A stretch of DNA of 64,000 nt from Lingula anatina (GCF_001039355.2 NW_019775524.1:1773863-1837862), one strand, 5' to 3'. Numbered from the stretch's first letter, positions 52,985-63,330 are shown. A program made the numbers and translations. Notes: generated by a model not told the origin, from the sequence alone.

Positions 52985-53199
52985 CACCCCATTCTCATAG
53001 ATTAGATCGACCTACATTGGATCGACCTAACTCCCTGGGGGTTCACGCTAAATAGCTGTCAGCCGGGCGGACACGAAAGTTAATTACCCCTTAAAGCTTG
53101 TAGTAGGCGGGGACGGACACTTAAGGGGGATTATCTGACAGTAATCTGGTGAGACTCCCCGCGGTGATAGATCGATCTAAAAGTTGTGAGAACAGAGCC
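52985..53199. mobile_element. Hairpin MITE, family A, copy 1
   Basis: This is a 215-bp element with inverted ends around a TTAGATCGATC-like core, flanked by TTA on both sides (52982-52984 and 53200-53202). Inside, CTCCCTGGGGGTTCACGCTA on the left mirrors GGTGAGACTCCCCGCGG on the right. The 3-bp TTA target duplication suits PIF/Harbinger-type elements. Copies of the same family lie at 57319-57793 and 62011-62235. Confidence 0.8.
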
Positions 53200-54474
53200 T
53201 TAGTGTATCTTTACTTGGAGGGCATTATTTATTATTTCAAAAATTTGTCACATTACTTTGCATATAAGAGCCATTATAATATTTTGTAAAGCATAAATAA
53301 CCTGTTTGTTAGCTTATGTGTATATTTATGATTTTTTACAGTGGATAATTTTATGTTACCATTCAGCATGTGTGCATATTTGTAACATTAATTTAAAATG
53401 AAGAATTGTCCCAAGAATTATATATATATATATATATATGGTAGGTATATTGTAGAACAACCTGTCTCTTTGGGCTTAAGCCTGTGTAACATTGTAAGCT
53501 GCCAGCAGCTTTCCACCGGTATTTGTACATATCAATGTTGTAATACAAGACAATCTGTGGAGAACAAACAAGGGTAGTATCACAAGAAATCCCCTCCTGC
53601 ACAAATGCACTGCTCAAATTTACATGTACCAGCACGTTATAGTCAATGTACATCTGATAGCTAAAATTACAACACTTTTAAATTTGTTCTCAATTTTGTT
53701 GTTGTAAGTTCTTGTTGAATTGGCACTATATTTCTATTAATTTATTTTTAATTGATCAAGAAATTTTTATCGTCTTATTTGTTCTTGTCACAATATGCTA
53801 TATCTCATTATTTTATTTATAATCACATAACATTATATTTTGTGCTCATCATTAAGTTCTGACATTTCATGTAAATAGCTGATATCACAGTTTTCTACCT
53901 TTAGGTATACCCATACCTGCCACACAGAATTTTAATCACTGAAAAAAGTGTCTCAGTTTTATGTTTTAATGCTAGCATGGTCTTTTTTCTTTACATGTAT
54001 AATTCTTCTTGCTGTCAAATTCTTTGTAAATGTGCAGCTTATATTGCTGGTCATGGTTTCTTGTTAGAGGTTTTATCTGCCTTTTGACGTACAATTAAAA
54101 TTATTGAAAATAAGGACATTTTTTCTTCCATTTATTTCAGTTCCTTTACTCTTTCATGGGATTAAAAAACAAATATATCAATCTCTGATATGGCTCACAA
54201 TATATATCATCATACAAAAATTCAGCACCTCAGAATACAATGTCAGTCAAAGTATAAAAAGAAGTGGAACAAGACCAAAATTAGAGCAACAGTTTGAATT
54301 TTTGCAATGCAATCTTACACATGAAAATTTACTAAACATGGGCCATGGGACACAGACCAAATGGGAAATGGTTTACTGTAAGGTTCTTTTCAATAGCATA
54401 CTGAGCCTTTTTGAACATGCTTGTCGCTACTTTGCTTAAATTACAGTCTCTATTGTTAATGTAGTATTTTCTTA

Positions 54475-55031
54475 GGCCGCATTCTCAACGAATTGAGCCA
54501 GGCTTTACAAATCCTGAGGACTAAAAATGGTGGACGTGCATGAAAGAAAAACTGCCTAATCTTTTAATAGTCTCTCTGCCTCTCACTCGCCTCCCCACAC
54601 GTCGTCCCTGCGGGGTACAGTAATTAAATCTCGGCTCCGAACATGAATATCTCTGTGAATATCTCTGGTGATATTATCTCCGTAGATAGTCGATTCATTG
54701 CTGCTCTACGGGCCAATTCATTCCTTTTTCGTCTCTGTTTTGAAAGATAATAGAACAGAAGAGCTTTTTTCCTTCGATCGCCTTCAGCCGCCATGCTTTC
54801 TTCACCACGAGTTTAACTGATGAGCATGCGCACTTAATATTTCTCAGGTAGCTTCCGCATGGCGAACGGAGCCGAGGTTTAATTACTGTACCCCGCAGGG
54901 ACGACGTGTGGGGAGGCGTGTGAGAGGCGGAGAGACTATTAAAAGATTAGGCGGTTTTTCTTTCATGTACGTCTGCCATTTTTAGTTCTCAGGATTTGTA
55001 AAGCCTGGCTCAATTCGTTGAGAATGCGGTC
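54475..55031. mobile_element. 557-bp PIF/Harbinger-type MITE with long inverted arms
   Basis: The left end, GGCCGCATTCTCAACGAATT, is the inverse of the right end, AATTCGTTGAGAATGCGGTC. The arms match over about 180 bp, including ACACGTCGTCCCTGCGGGG. The target duplication is TTA at 54472-54474 and 55032-55034. Between the arms a minus-strand reading frame (54624-54794) survives, starting in the unique centre. It lies just downstream of ZSWIM7. Confidence 0.88.
54624..54794 (-). pseudogene. 56-codon fragment inside the MITE, possibly a Harbinger transposase N-terminus
   Basis: ATG at 54794 to TAA at 54624 encodes a very basic peptide, MAAEGDRRKKALLFYYLSKQ followed by RRKRNELARRAAMNRL. Harbinger/HARBI1-like transposases often begin with a run of Leu followed by a run of Arg or Lys, so this could be the start of the parent transposase kept after internal deletion. 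The last codons run into the inverted arm. No catalytic residues are present. The assignment rests on composition and the TTA target site, not on a database match. Confidence 0.4.
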
Positions 55032-55343
55032 TTAGTGTGTCGAACAACTTGCTTAGCACAAATTTCATTTTTCAAAACCTTACTTGTTACTCAACGAGAA
55101 TCTACTTGATCATACTTGGTTTCAAGAAGTGATGAAAACCATGCAAGTGATTTTCAGTTTAACTAGGTCCTTCACATTATGAAATATTAAAACCAACACA
55201 TCTTCATGTCATGATGGACAAAACTGGACCTATCTATAGTTGAAAAACCAAAATGAATAAGTACATCAAATACTTGTCCGCTAGCAGACCCTGAAGTCAT
55301 AAGATGTCAAAAGCCTGCAGAGATATTAGATCTGCTCAAACTC

Positions 55344-58300
55344 TTAGTCCATTTGTCGGAGAAGTAGAGCCAGCTCTTTATTTGAAACCTCCTGTTTCTT
55401 GCACAGACCCATGGCTTCACTGAGATGGATGGCTAGCACATGCTTGCACTGTAACAGCAAAACAGACTGTGACCATGTTACTTCACGTGGTTATGAACAT
55501 GAGAATGACTGTTTAAATGTCTTTAAAATCATTTACTTGTTTTCCACTTACTGTATATTTTAATATTGTTCAAACAATATAGTGACCAAAATTCCCAAAT
55601 AACTATCATTACTTACCATTATAGTATCTCCTCTTTTTAAAACTGAAATCGTAAAATGTTTGAATGAGCCCAAAATATGAATAGAAAGCAATATTTTCAA
55701 ATATATTCCAGTAAAGAAGACAATTATGGGGGGGGGGGGAGTCTGGTTTGTAAGAACGACAGGCAGCAAATGTGAAGCTGACACTCCCCCCCCTCAACCT
55801 CCAACCCCACCCCCTTAGCGTGGGGTTTGGGGCCCGATGAAGGCCCCCAAAAAATGTTGGTATTTTAGAGGGCGAATGGTGCCATTTGGTACAGTTTAGA
55901 ACTATAATTCAGCTAGTCAAAATTCTTATTTCAAGAGGGGACCATTGGTGTGATTTTTTTTTTTCAGAAATCAAAGGGGGGGTCAGGACCCCCCTGACAC
56001 CCCCTAAATCCGCCACTGAATTCATCTTTCCCACTACCATGTATTGAAAGCATTACTAAAATAACAATAGGTACAGATATGCATACATGGGTATAAAACA
56101 ATCCACTTAATACTGCAATAATTTACCTGAGAAAGTGTAAGCTGGACAACTGCAGTAGTCGCTGGATGCCAGACAGCAGTAAGGAACACCTGTGGTGCCA
56201 GTCACCTGGTACACTGACCGCCCGCTGGGGCTGACAAGGTGTGTGATCTTGCCATGGTCAATGAGGTCCAACGATGGCAACAATGGTGCTTGGAATACAA
56301 AATTCAGCCTGGAAATGGTTTTGTAACAAAACATCAAGGATGGCATATGTAAAAGCATTAAATTAACAAAAAAGAAAAAGAAAAAGAAACGGGATTCACT
56401 GACACCTAGGCAAGATGGGTGATCCCTTTTTTCTCAAAACATTTGGAAGAGAGGAATCAATATCTATCATGATAAGAGGATGTTAAACAGTTTTATTAGC
56501 TATGTGTGTTTAATAAACAGCTTTATTACTATAAGAGGAGAAATCATGGCACTGGTGAGTTTCCAGTCTTCCACATATATTACCCACGGATATTCCAATT
56601 TATTTCATAAGATGCCGAGATTTAGTGATTCTGATTTCAGGAGAAAGTGACCAGGGTGAAGTCACTTACACCCAGAGGACATTTTAAAATGATTTCATTA
56701 TTAGGTGATCATCTTTTTTTTCTGAACCATTCAAGGTATACCAAAGTCTGTCAGAGAAGCAGCTACAAATAAATGCACTAATGCAATGCAGGGAAGAAGC
56801 ATCCATCAGTGAGAATAAAACTGTGGATCCTTCAGTCCACTTGACATGGGAAACATAAAACACCATAAAAAGCAAAACACACAAATGCAGTTGTAAATGT
56901 GTGCAGCAATGAATGAAATAAGAAATGGATTAAAAGTGGCTTCATGAATGTATAAAACTAGCAAGGTTTACACGGAGTAAAAAAAAGCTTACATTGTAAC
57001 CAGTAAAAATATACTAATGATCTTCATAAGTGATTATATATTGATTAAATTCTGCATACCACATTGAACTGATTCTTTAAATTTCATGACAAAAGAACTG
57101 AAATTCCATTTTCCTAGGGAAATTACAAAAACTTACGCTGACAGTATGTCATCTGTCACTGAAAAAAAAAGATAACACTACATAAGTCAGGCGTTATTAA
57201 AGCATTATGGAACTTTAAAAAATGTAGAAAACAAATTACATCTATGAAAAAGATTTTTCATGGTTTCAAAAAAGCAAGGTTCTTCTTGACTGAGAGATTG
57301 AATGACAATTGTCTCTTAGACTGTGTTCCCATCCCTAGATCAATCCATCTGGATAAGTAACATAAGTATAAATAATATCCATTATAAATAATATCCATTA
57401 TAAATAATATCCATTATCACTGGATGTTTGTCTATTTTCACATCAATTTTGCTCATTTTACGAAATCCAATGTAATTTCTATAAATTCACATTACTAAAT
57501 TTAATTATTAAAAAATATTAATGGTTAATATCAAATTTTACAAGCAATAATTGAATTGCTATACACCCAAGCACTGATCCATCTGGATCGATCTATCTCC
57601 CTGGGGAGTCTCACTAAATACTGTCAACTTAACTGGCTTAAATGTCTATCACGCTTACCTAATCAGCTAGGGGGTAAAGACAATTACCCCCAACAGCTTT
57701 ACTAGACAGACATTTAAGCCGGTAAGGTTGATAGCAATTTAGTGAGACTCCCTAGGGAGAACGATCGATCCAAATATCTGTGGGAATGGTCCCAATGTTT
57801 CATCAATTTCAATGATTGGGGTCCATGGATGGTGGATTGAAACAAGGTGTGCGACTAATTCATCTCTAACTCAAGAACAACTGTTTTATCACATTACATC
57901 TACACTGTAGGAGGAAATTGGATAAACGTATATAGGATTCAGAGTGGCAATCTAACATTTTGATCTAGTCTTCCAATTTGTGAGTTTTGTATTCCAACAA
58001 AATTCCTAGGAAGACATCTGAGAGGTCCGTATTTCTAAATCAGATACCAAAACCCACACAAAAGTCATTACTTGGAGGCTTCAGTGCTGTGTTAGACAAT
58101 AATTCATTTTAAAATACGTAACATAAGTATAAATAATATCCATTATAAATAATATCCATTATCACTGGATGTTTGTCTATTTTCACATCAATTTTGCTCA
58201 TTTTACCAAATCCAATGTAATTTCTATAAATTCACATTACTAAATTTATTTATTAAAAAATATTAATGGTTAATAGCAAATTTTACAAGCAATAATTGAA

Positions 58301-58393
58301 TTGCTATACACCCAAGCCCTGGTACATACAATGTTGATGAATCTGGTAACCTCGTTTCACTTCTTCAAACAGTTGTTCTACTACATCTTCCAT
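55344..58393 (-). CDS. ZSWIM7: ZSWIM7 (SWS1), SWIM-finger recombination protein
   Basis: Five coding exons on the minus strand: 58393-58330, 57158-57137 (22 nt), 56308-56127, 55642-55617 (26 nt) and 55448-55344. Phases agree, giving 132 residues (human 140). LNFVFQAPLLPSLDLIDHGK and LVSPSGRSVYQVTG are family-typical. The SWIM zinc finger is C81-x-C83 ... C99-x-H101 (YCSCPAYTFS ... MCKHVLAIHLSEAM). ZSWIM7 pairs with SWSAP1 in the Shu complex, which promotes RAD51 filament assembly in homologous recombination and meiosis. The two tiny exons are supported by splice sites and by matching the human protein. Introns hold several repeats. Confidence 0.96.
55725..56023. repeat. Dispersed repeat fragment in ZSWIM7 intron 4-3
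   Basis: The segment ends with GGGGGGGTCAGGACCCCCCT and CCCCTAAATCCGCCACTG, a word common at the ends of dispersed repeats in marine invertebrates (recollection). It begins near a G run at 55730-55739. It is non-coding and lies wholly between ZSWIM7 exons 4 and 3. The family is not identified. Confidence 0.45.
57319..57793. mobile_element. Hairpin MITE, family A, copy 2, interrupted by a 222-bp insert
   Basis: The left end GACTGTGTTCCCATCCCTAG follows TTA (57316-57318). The right end reads ATATCTGTGGGAATGGTCCC. The internal palindrome matches family A: GGGAGTCTCACTAAAT on the left, ATTTAGTGAGACTCCCT on the right. After 36 bp the left arm is split by the insert at 57355-57576, which is flanked by a 12-bp duplication. 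Confidence 0.8.
57355..57576. repeat. 222-bp inserted segment flanked by a 12-bp target duplication
   Basis: ATCCATCTGGAT occurs on both sides (57343-57354 and 57577-57588), as expected of a target-site duplication. From 57357 the insert is nearly identical to 58118-58321, which starts 8 bp inside ZSWIM7 intron 1. It carries three copies of an ATAAATAATATCCATT unit, against two in the other copy. Confidence 0.88.
58118..58321. repeat. Second copy of the duplicated ZSWIM7-intron segment
   Basis: This is nearly identical to 57357-57576 in direct orientation and ends 8 bp from the exon 1 donor (58330/58329). I see no flanking duplication here, so this may be the source copy. Both copies lie in the same intron. 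Confidence 0.85.
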
Positions 58394-59121
58394 GCTGACC
58401 CTCCATACATTTCATAAAACACACCTCCTAAAAACCAGAATAAAAGCAAGAAAAACAATTAAATTCCATTACACAGTAAGTTTGTATTATATTCTACCAG
58501 GATCACAGAGTGAATATTTTTTCAATGAGACAATTTCTCTTCATTTATGATGTCCCCTTCTGGCCTCTGGTAGAAAGTAGGTTTGTATGCATATTATAAT
58601 GTAACAAAACAAGAGACTTGGCAAATGAAAAAATCATATGTCAAGGATACTGTATCATGGCACATTATTATGGAGTAAAATTAAAAGTATTCACCTTATA
58701 TTGTTGATGTTTTTTTAACAGTGTTAATTAAAAATATTATATTGAAAAATAATGATATATCAAAATAAAGGGCAGAAAAGCTGACATTTTGACAGACATT
58801 ACTGTAAAAAACTGATAGGCATTAAAGAAGTCACAAACTGATGAATAACCATATTAATGATGAAAAAATAAAATACTTTTTGTCAACTTTGTTACAAAAT
58901 TACGCATAATTATTACTAAATTTTGATTAAGTACTACTATTACTACTGACATTCAGAAATTGCAACTAGGACAGAGCTTGGGAATTCAGAGTCAGACCTT
59001 TAAAATGTCATTTTGTGAGAAAAGAAAACAATGCAAAAAAAAAAAGAAAAGAAAAAGAAAAAAGAAAAAAAGCCTCACCAACTAAAGACAGGAGTTGCAG
59101 TATCATAGCATTAAAGAATAA
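58394..59121. other. 5' flank of ZSWIM7, no gene seen
   Basis: AT-rich sequence upstream of the ZSWIM7 start codon with an A-rich stretch at 59033-59070. It should contain the ZSWIM7 promoter, but no clear element was found. Confidence 0.4.
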
Positions 59122-59372
59122 GGCTGCGTTCACATGAAAAATCTATTTTCTTTAAATCTATCTGCGGTATCTTGTGATCACAGTCTGTGCCCTGAATACC
59201 CCACAGCGTAACTACGGGCAGCGCAAGCCAGTTACTTCCAAAGCTGTAATTAATTCTCGTAATTAATTCAGTAATTACACTGCTGGGTATTCAGGGCACA
59301 GACCGTGATCACAAGATACCGCAAATAGATTTTAAGATTTTTAGAAAATAGATTTATCATGTGAACGCAGCC
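59122..59372. mobile_element. Hairpin MITE, family B, copy 1
   Basis: The ends are GGCTGCGTTCACATGAAAAA and its inverse, ATCATGTGAACGCAGCC. Long internal inversion: GGTATCTTGTGATCAC on the left, GTGATCACAAGATACCGC on the right. The element is 251 bp, preceded by TAA and followed by AAA, a near match to a 3-bp target duplication. A second copy is at 62671-62879. Confidence 0.85.
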
Positions 59373-59760
59373 AAAGAAGACAAGAAAAGAACACACTACA
59401 GAAGGGTACAAAAAAAGAATGAGTAACTTCCAAGGCCAGAGGAGTCTAAATAAATACCCTCTTTCCAAACAAATTTTATTTAATAATTCATTGCCTTTCA
59501 TCTCTTTCCATAAAGCCATTTTGTCTCTGGATTGCAGAGCAATGTGATTCTTCAACTGTACATCATAGACGAAATATAATCAAGCCCATTTTCATTATAA
59601 CTTGACACAACACATAAATTCATTTCTTGTTTATTTCAAGGAAATGAACAGATAGCCATCAGCGTCTCAGTTTCTGTCTTTGTTCCGTGCCAATTTGTAA
59701 ATAAATAGAGCTGTATTACCTCATACCAGTCACTCAGACAGGTCCCTAATTAATGCCAAG

Positions 59761-60244
59761 ATGGGTATGAGACAAGCTAAGGTGCTGATCATTTTGGTAC
59801 TCTATGTTGCTGTTCAGTCAAGAAGTTTAAAGGATGAAGTGAAAGTCCTAACCAACCGCCTGAATTCCTTGGTCCCTCCAGAAAACTGTATGGACCTACT
59901 GGTATCTGGGAAGCACCCGATTTCTGATAACATGATTACAGCTTCTACTTATTGGAGGAAGAATGGACAATACAGCCCAGCCATGTCAAGAATAAATAAT
60001 AATTACAGAAAGGTTGGAGCCTGGTGTGCTGACAAAAATGACCAATGTCAGTGGCTACAGTTTGACCTTGGGACAGTGAGGAAAGTGACAGCAATACTGA
60101 CCAAGGGCAGAGAATTTGATCACAACCAATATGTCAGAGAATATGAGGTGCACTATAGTTATAACAACAAACTGTGGATGAAAGCATACAGGGATGCAAA
60201 TGGACGTATTAAGGTATAGCACTACTGTGAAACACCCATACAGA

Positions 60245-60289
<45 letters not shown>

Positions 60290-60609
60290 TACTTAATTAA
60301 CAACCTAAACTATGTCACACTTTCTCAGAGCCTATTTGTAATTAATATAGACGACACGAATGTCCCTATGACATCAGACTTCAATTGTTATTTTGACAAA
60401 ACAGTTTAAACTCATATTTCTTATACTCAGTATTGTACTATTGCTAGTATACTGCTTTTCATGTTTTTCAGACCTTCAAGGGAAATGTGGACACTAGGAA
60501 TATCCAAGAGAACGTGCTTTATCCTCCCATATATGCTCGTTATGTGCGCATTAATCCAACTTCCTGGTATAGTCACATTTCTATGAGAGCAGATCTGCGT
60601 GGATGTTAA
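59761..60609 (+). CDS. Small secreted discoidin (F5/8 type C) domain protein
   Basis: Two coding exons, 59761-60213 and 60472-60609, in phase 0, give 196 residues. The N-terminus MGMRQAKVLIILVLYVAVQS is a signal peptide. A short helical stretch follows, and then one F5/8 type C domain from Cys43 to the last residue, Cys196. Family features are SDNMITASTYW, GAWCADKNDQCQWLQFDLG, VREYEVHYSYNNKLW, ARYVRINPTSW and the end LRGC. Such domains bind cell-surface glycans or phospholipids, and single-domain secreted forms act as lectin-like or adhesion proteins in invertebrates. The ligand cannot be read here. CCAAT (59690) and ATAAATAG (59701) may be promoter elements. ATG at 59767 is an alternative start. 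Confidence 0.9.
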
Positions 60610-60744
60610 ATGATGAAATTTTCAATTTTGGCCATTTGCACACTTTTCAGACATTTGAGATGTACACATATTCAGATATGTGCTTATAGTGCACTTCTTC
60701 TGACTTTGATGATAATATAATCAGATTGTCACAATCTTGTCCTT

Positions 60745-60750
60745 AATAAA
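60745..60750 (+). terminator. Poly(A) signal of the discoidin-domain gene
   Basis: AATAAA lies 136 bp after the stop codon, in the right orientation and followed by a GT-containing stretch. This is consistent with a short 3' UTR. Confidence 0.6.
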
Positions 60751-61037
60751 CAATGTGCATTTACAGTGATGGGATTATTCGGAAAACATTCTTTCAATTT
60801 AAGAAGTTAACATGTTTTTCTTTAAATTTTAATTGGGATAACTTTAAACAATGTTGAATCGATGATGTCTGTATTCTTATTTGCTTTTGAAATATGCTGC
60901 AGTAAAAATTACCAAAAGGACAATAAAGGGATGTAAAAAAAAGTAATGCATTATGATATTTACAATCACGCTTGATAGTGGCTTAAACAGTTAAAGATCC
61001 TTAGTACTACAAAAGTCTTTAAAATACCACACTAGTC

Positions 61038-61202
61038 GACCATAATGCAAAATAAAAAATCTCGTCACATCAAAGGTATAGAATACTAGATATCAAAGTC
61101 TTCAATGTATATGGTTTGTGTTCAAAAACCTCTCTAAGTCATATTTTCTGTGTCTACATATCCTGCTAAGCCATTGATCTTTCCCAATTTAGACAATTTA
61201 GA
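61038..61202. repeat. Duplicated segment, copy without the MITE (empty site)
   Basis: CATAGAATACTAGATATCA-like sequence through CAATTTAGACAATTTAG is shared with 61912-62304. Here the target reads CTCTCTAAGTCAT without interruption (TAA at 61135-61137). The copy stops just before an N at 61207. Confidence 0.88.
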
Positions 61203-61220
61203 GCGCANATTGGCCCAATT

Positions 61221-61260
61221 TCCTATAGGATCCTATAGGATCTTATAGGATCCTATAGGA
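61221..61260. repeat. Four tandem copies of a 10-bp palindrome
   Basis: TCCTATAGGA is repeated four times, the third copy with one change (TCTTATAGGA). Each unit is its own reverse complement. The array lies 14 bp right of an N (61207). Confidence 0.9.
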
Positions 61261-61689
61261 CTTTTTCGTTAGGGGTCATAGAGGTGTTTACTTAATTGAT
61301 AATTCTCCCGATGCTCTTGTAAACTTAAGTTAAAGTTAAAAAGTCTAAATGGAAACCTTAAGACAGTTAATATAAACATGATGCGAACCAATGGTAAAAC
61401 CTAAAACTAACATACGAACAGCTTACTTTAATCAAACTCATACTTACACATCTCAAACAACACAAACTTCCGCGCCGCCACAAACTATCAATAGCCCAAA
61501 GTAAATATAGAAAGCAACTAAGACTTCAAAAAGCAAAGTAAAAGCATTATAAATGTACAATGCCTACATATATTTCACATACTAAAATTCAAGGATAACT
61601 TTTTGACACAGTATTTTATCAGCATACACTTCTTCTTAACTCAGAATTTTTATCATATAGACATAATACCTAATTGTATCTAGGGCACA

Positions 61690-61885
61690 GCATGTGAAAG
61701 GCGGAGCCCATCCCTCTCCTTTCGATGCCTTAACTTCCCTAGCGGACCAGGGAACTCACCACATAAAAGGCATTTACTGCTGGTTGGACAGAGAAAGTTT
61801 TCCAGTCCGGACCCCAGTGGGATTCAAACCCGCGACCTTCTGCACCATAGTCAAGCGCTCTTACCACTCGACCACGGCGCCTTTC
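61690..61885 (-). mobile_element. tRNA-derived SINE
   Basis: On the minus strand it starts GGCGCCGTGGTCGAGTGGTA, which contains an A-box-like TGGTCGAGTGG. Some 35 bp on follows GGTTTGAATCC, a good B box. These are the internal RNA polymerase III promoter elements of a tRNA gene. The anticodon region does not fold cleanly and sequence of about 130 bp follows the tRNA-like head, so a SINE fits better than a tRNA gene. The right boundary is approximate. Confidence 0.7.
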
Positions 61886-61911
61886 AAAATTAATCGCCTT
61901 TCAACATTTGT

Positions 61912-62304
61912 CTACCATAATGAAAAAAAAACTCACCACAAAAAAGGCATAGAATACTAGATATCATACAGTCTTCAATGTATATGGTTTGAGTTCAAAA
62001 ACCTCTCTAAGGGTGTATTCCCAGAGATTTAGATCGATCCAGGGATTAAGATTTAGATCGACCCAACTCCCTGGGGGTTCACGCTAAATTGCAGTCAGCT
62101 GAGCGCGCACCTTAGTTAATTACCCCCTTACAGCTTTCAGTAGGCGAGACAGACGCTTAAGCCGGCTAAGCTGACAGTAATCTAGTGAGACTACCCACAG
62201 GGATAGATCGATCTAAAATCTATGGAAATGGGGTCTAAGTCATATTTTCTGTGTCTACATATCCTGCTAAGCCATTGATCTTTCTCAATTTAGACAATTT
62301 AGAT
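61912..62304. repeat. Duplicated segment, copy filled by a MITE
   Basis: This matches 61038-61202 on both flanks of the MITE at 62011-62235. The left flank ends CTCTCTAA and the right flank starts TAAGTCATATTTTCTG, so the inserted DNA is the MITE plus one TAA. Confidence 0.88.
62011..62235. mobile_element. Hairpin MITE, family A, copy 3, with TAA target duplication
   Basis: This 225-bp element runs from GGGTGTATTCCCAGAG to ATGGAAATGGGGTC, with TAA at 62008-62010 and 62236-62238. It shares ACTCCCTGGGGGTTCACGCT with copy 1. A paralogous empty site at 61135-61137 confirms the boundaries and the 3-bp duplication. Confidence 0.9.
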
Positions 62305-62323
62305 ATATAAAACCCTTCATTTA

Positions 62324-62454
62324 TTTCAGAATTAATAATTGCACTATGCCGAATGCTTTCTTTTTTAACCTGAGAGAAACCTGTTTTAAATATATATATA
62401 TATACTTACATAGAATCTACGCTCGTAGCAAGCAACTACATAACATTACAAAAA
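62324..62454. repeat. Direct repeat also found at the window end
   Basis: CAGAATTAATAATTGCACTA through GTAGCAAGCAACTACATAAC is shared with about 63858-63976, with a few changes and a different (AT)n length. A shorter piece, TTTAGATATATAAAACCCTT, also occurs twice (62297 and 62589). This stretch is a mosaic of duplicated pieces. Confidence 0.85.
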
Positions 62455-62670
62455 CAAGTTAGCATACCTATTAATAAATTTACACATGAAGTATATGTGA
62501 TTATTACACTGCTGCATGGCCTGACGCTTCTGGTCACCTGTCCGGTCAGGCTTACTGCTAACAAGTTTCACCTTTCTCAATTTAGACAATTTAGATATAT
62601 AAAACCCTTCATTTATTGTGAAATATAGATCTCATACGAAGAGTTATTATCCTTTTATGGAAACAGTTTT

Positions 62671-62879
62671 GACTCCGTTCACATGAAAAATCTATTTTCT
62701 AAAAATCTATTTTCTATTCGCGGTATCTTGTGATCACTCCGAGCGCAGCCAAGAATTAATTACAGCTTTGGAAGTAACTGGCTCGCGCTGCCAGTAATTA
62801 CGCCACGGGGTATTCAGGGCACAGGCCATGATCACAAGAAACCGCAAATAGAAAATAGATTTTTCATGTGAACGAAGCC
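62671..62879. mobile_element. Hairpin MITE, family B, copy 2
   Basis: Left end ACTCCGTTCACATGAAAAAT, right end TTTTCATGTGAACGAAGCC. It shares the internal words GGTATCTTGTGATCAC and GGTATTCAGGGCACAG with copy 1. It is followed by TTA (62880-62882) and preceded by TTT, an imperfect target duplication. Its right part is repeated again after an N at 62931. Confidence 0.82.
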
Positions 62880-63116
62880 TTAATTGGGCAAAAAAGGAAA
62901 AAGCACTACCATTAAATGTTCAACAAATAANCAGCCAAGAATTAATTACAGCTTTGGAAGTAACTGGCTCGCGCTGCCAGTAATTACGCCACGGGGTATT
63001 CAGGGCACAGGCCATGATCACAAGAAACCGCAAATAGAAAATAGATTTTTCATGTGAACGAAGCCTTAATTGGGCAAAAAAGGAAAAAGCACTACCATTA
63101 AATGTTCAACAAATAA
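62746..63116. repeat. Exact 185-bp duplication either side of an N
   Basis: Bases 62746-62930 and 62932-63116 appear identical and are separated only by the single N at 62931. The unit covers the right part of a family B MITE and 51 bp of flank. Exact identity around an N suggests unresolved overlap of contig ends rather than a real duplication. Confidence 0.9.
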
Positions 63117-63281
63117 TACCAAACCCTTTAGCTTTATGTGGAGAAAATGGATCCCCCTAAGGAGAAGATGGACCCCCCCCCCCCCTTTAAAGGAAATAAG
63201 TCTTTATCAAGACATTTTTTTTTTCAATCAAATTACCCACAAGCTTTTAATATAGGGTTCCCTAAGGAATTGCCTACACTA

Positions 63282-63330
<49 letters not shown>

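Noticed and set aside
54104-54439. 111-codon plus-strand open frame after the cytospin 3' UTR
   Set aside because: There is no domain, no clear splice or start context and AT-driven composition; probably non-coding.
61800-61885. Possible true tRNA gene on the minus strand
   Set aside because: A and B boxes are present but the anticodon arm does not fold well and extra sequence continues downstream, so a tRNA-derived SINE is more likely.
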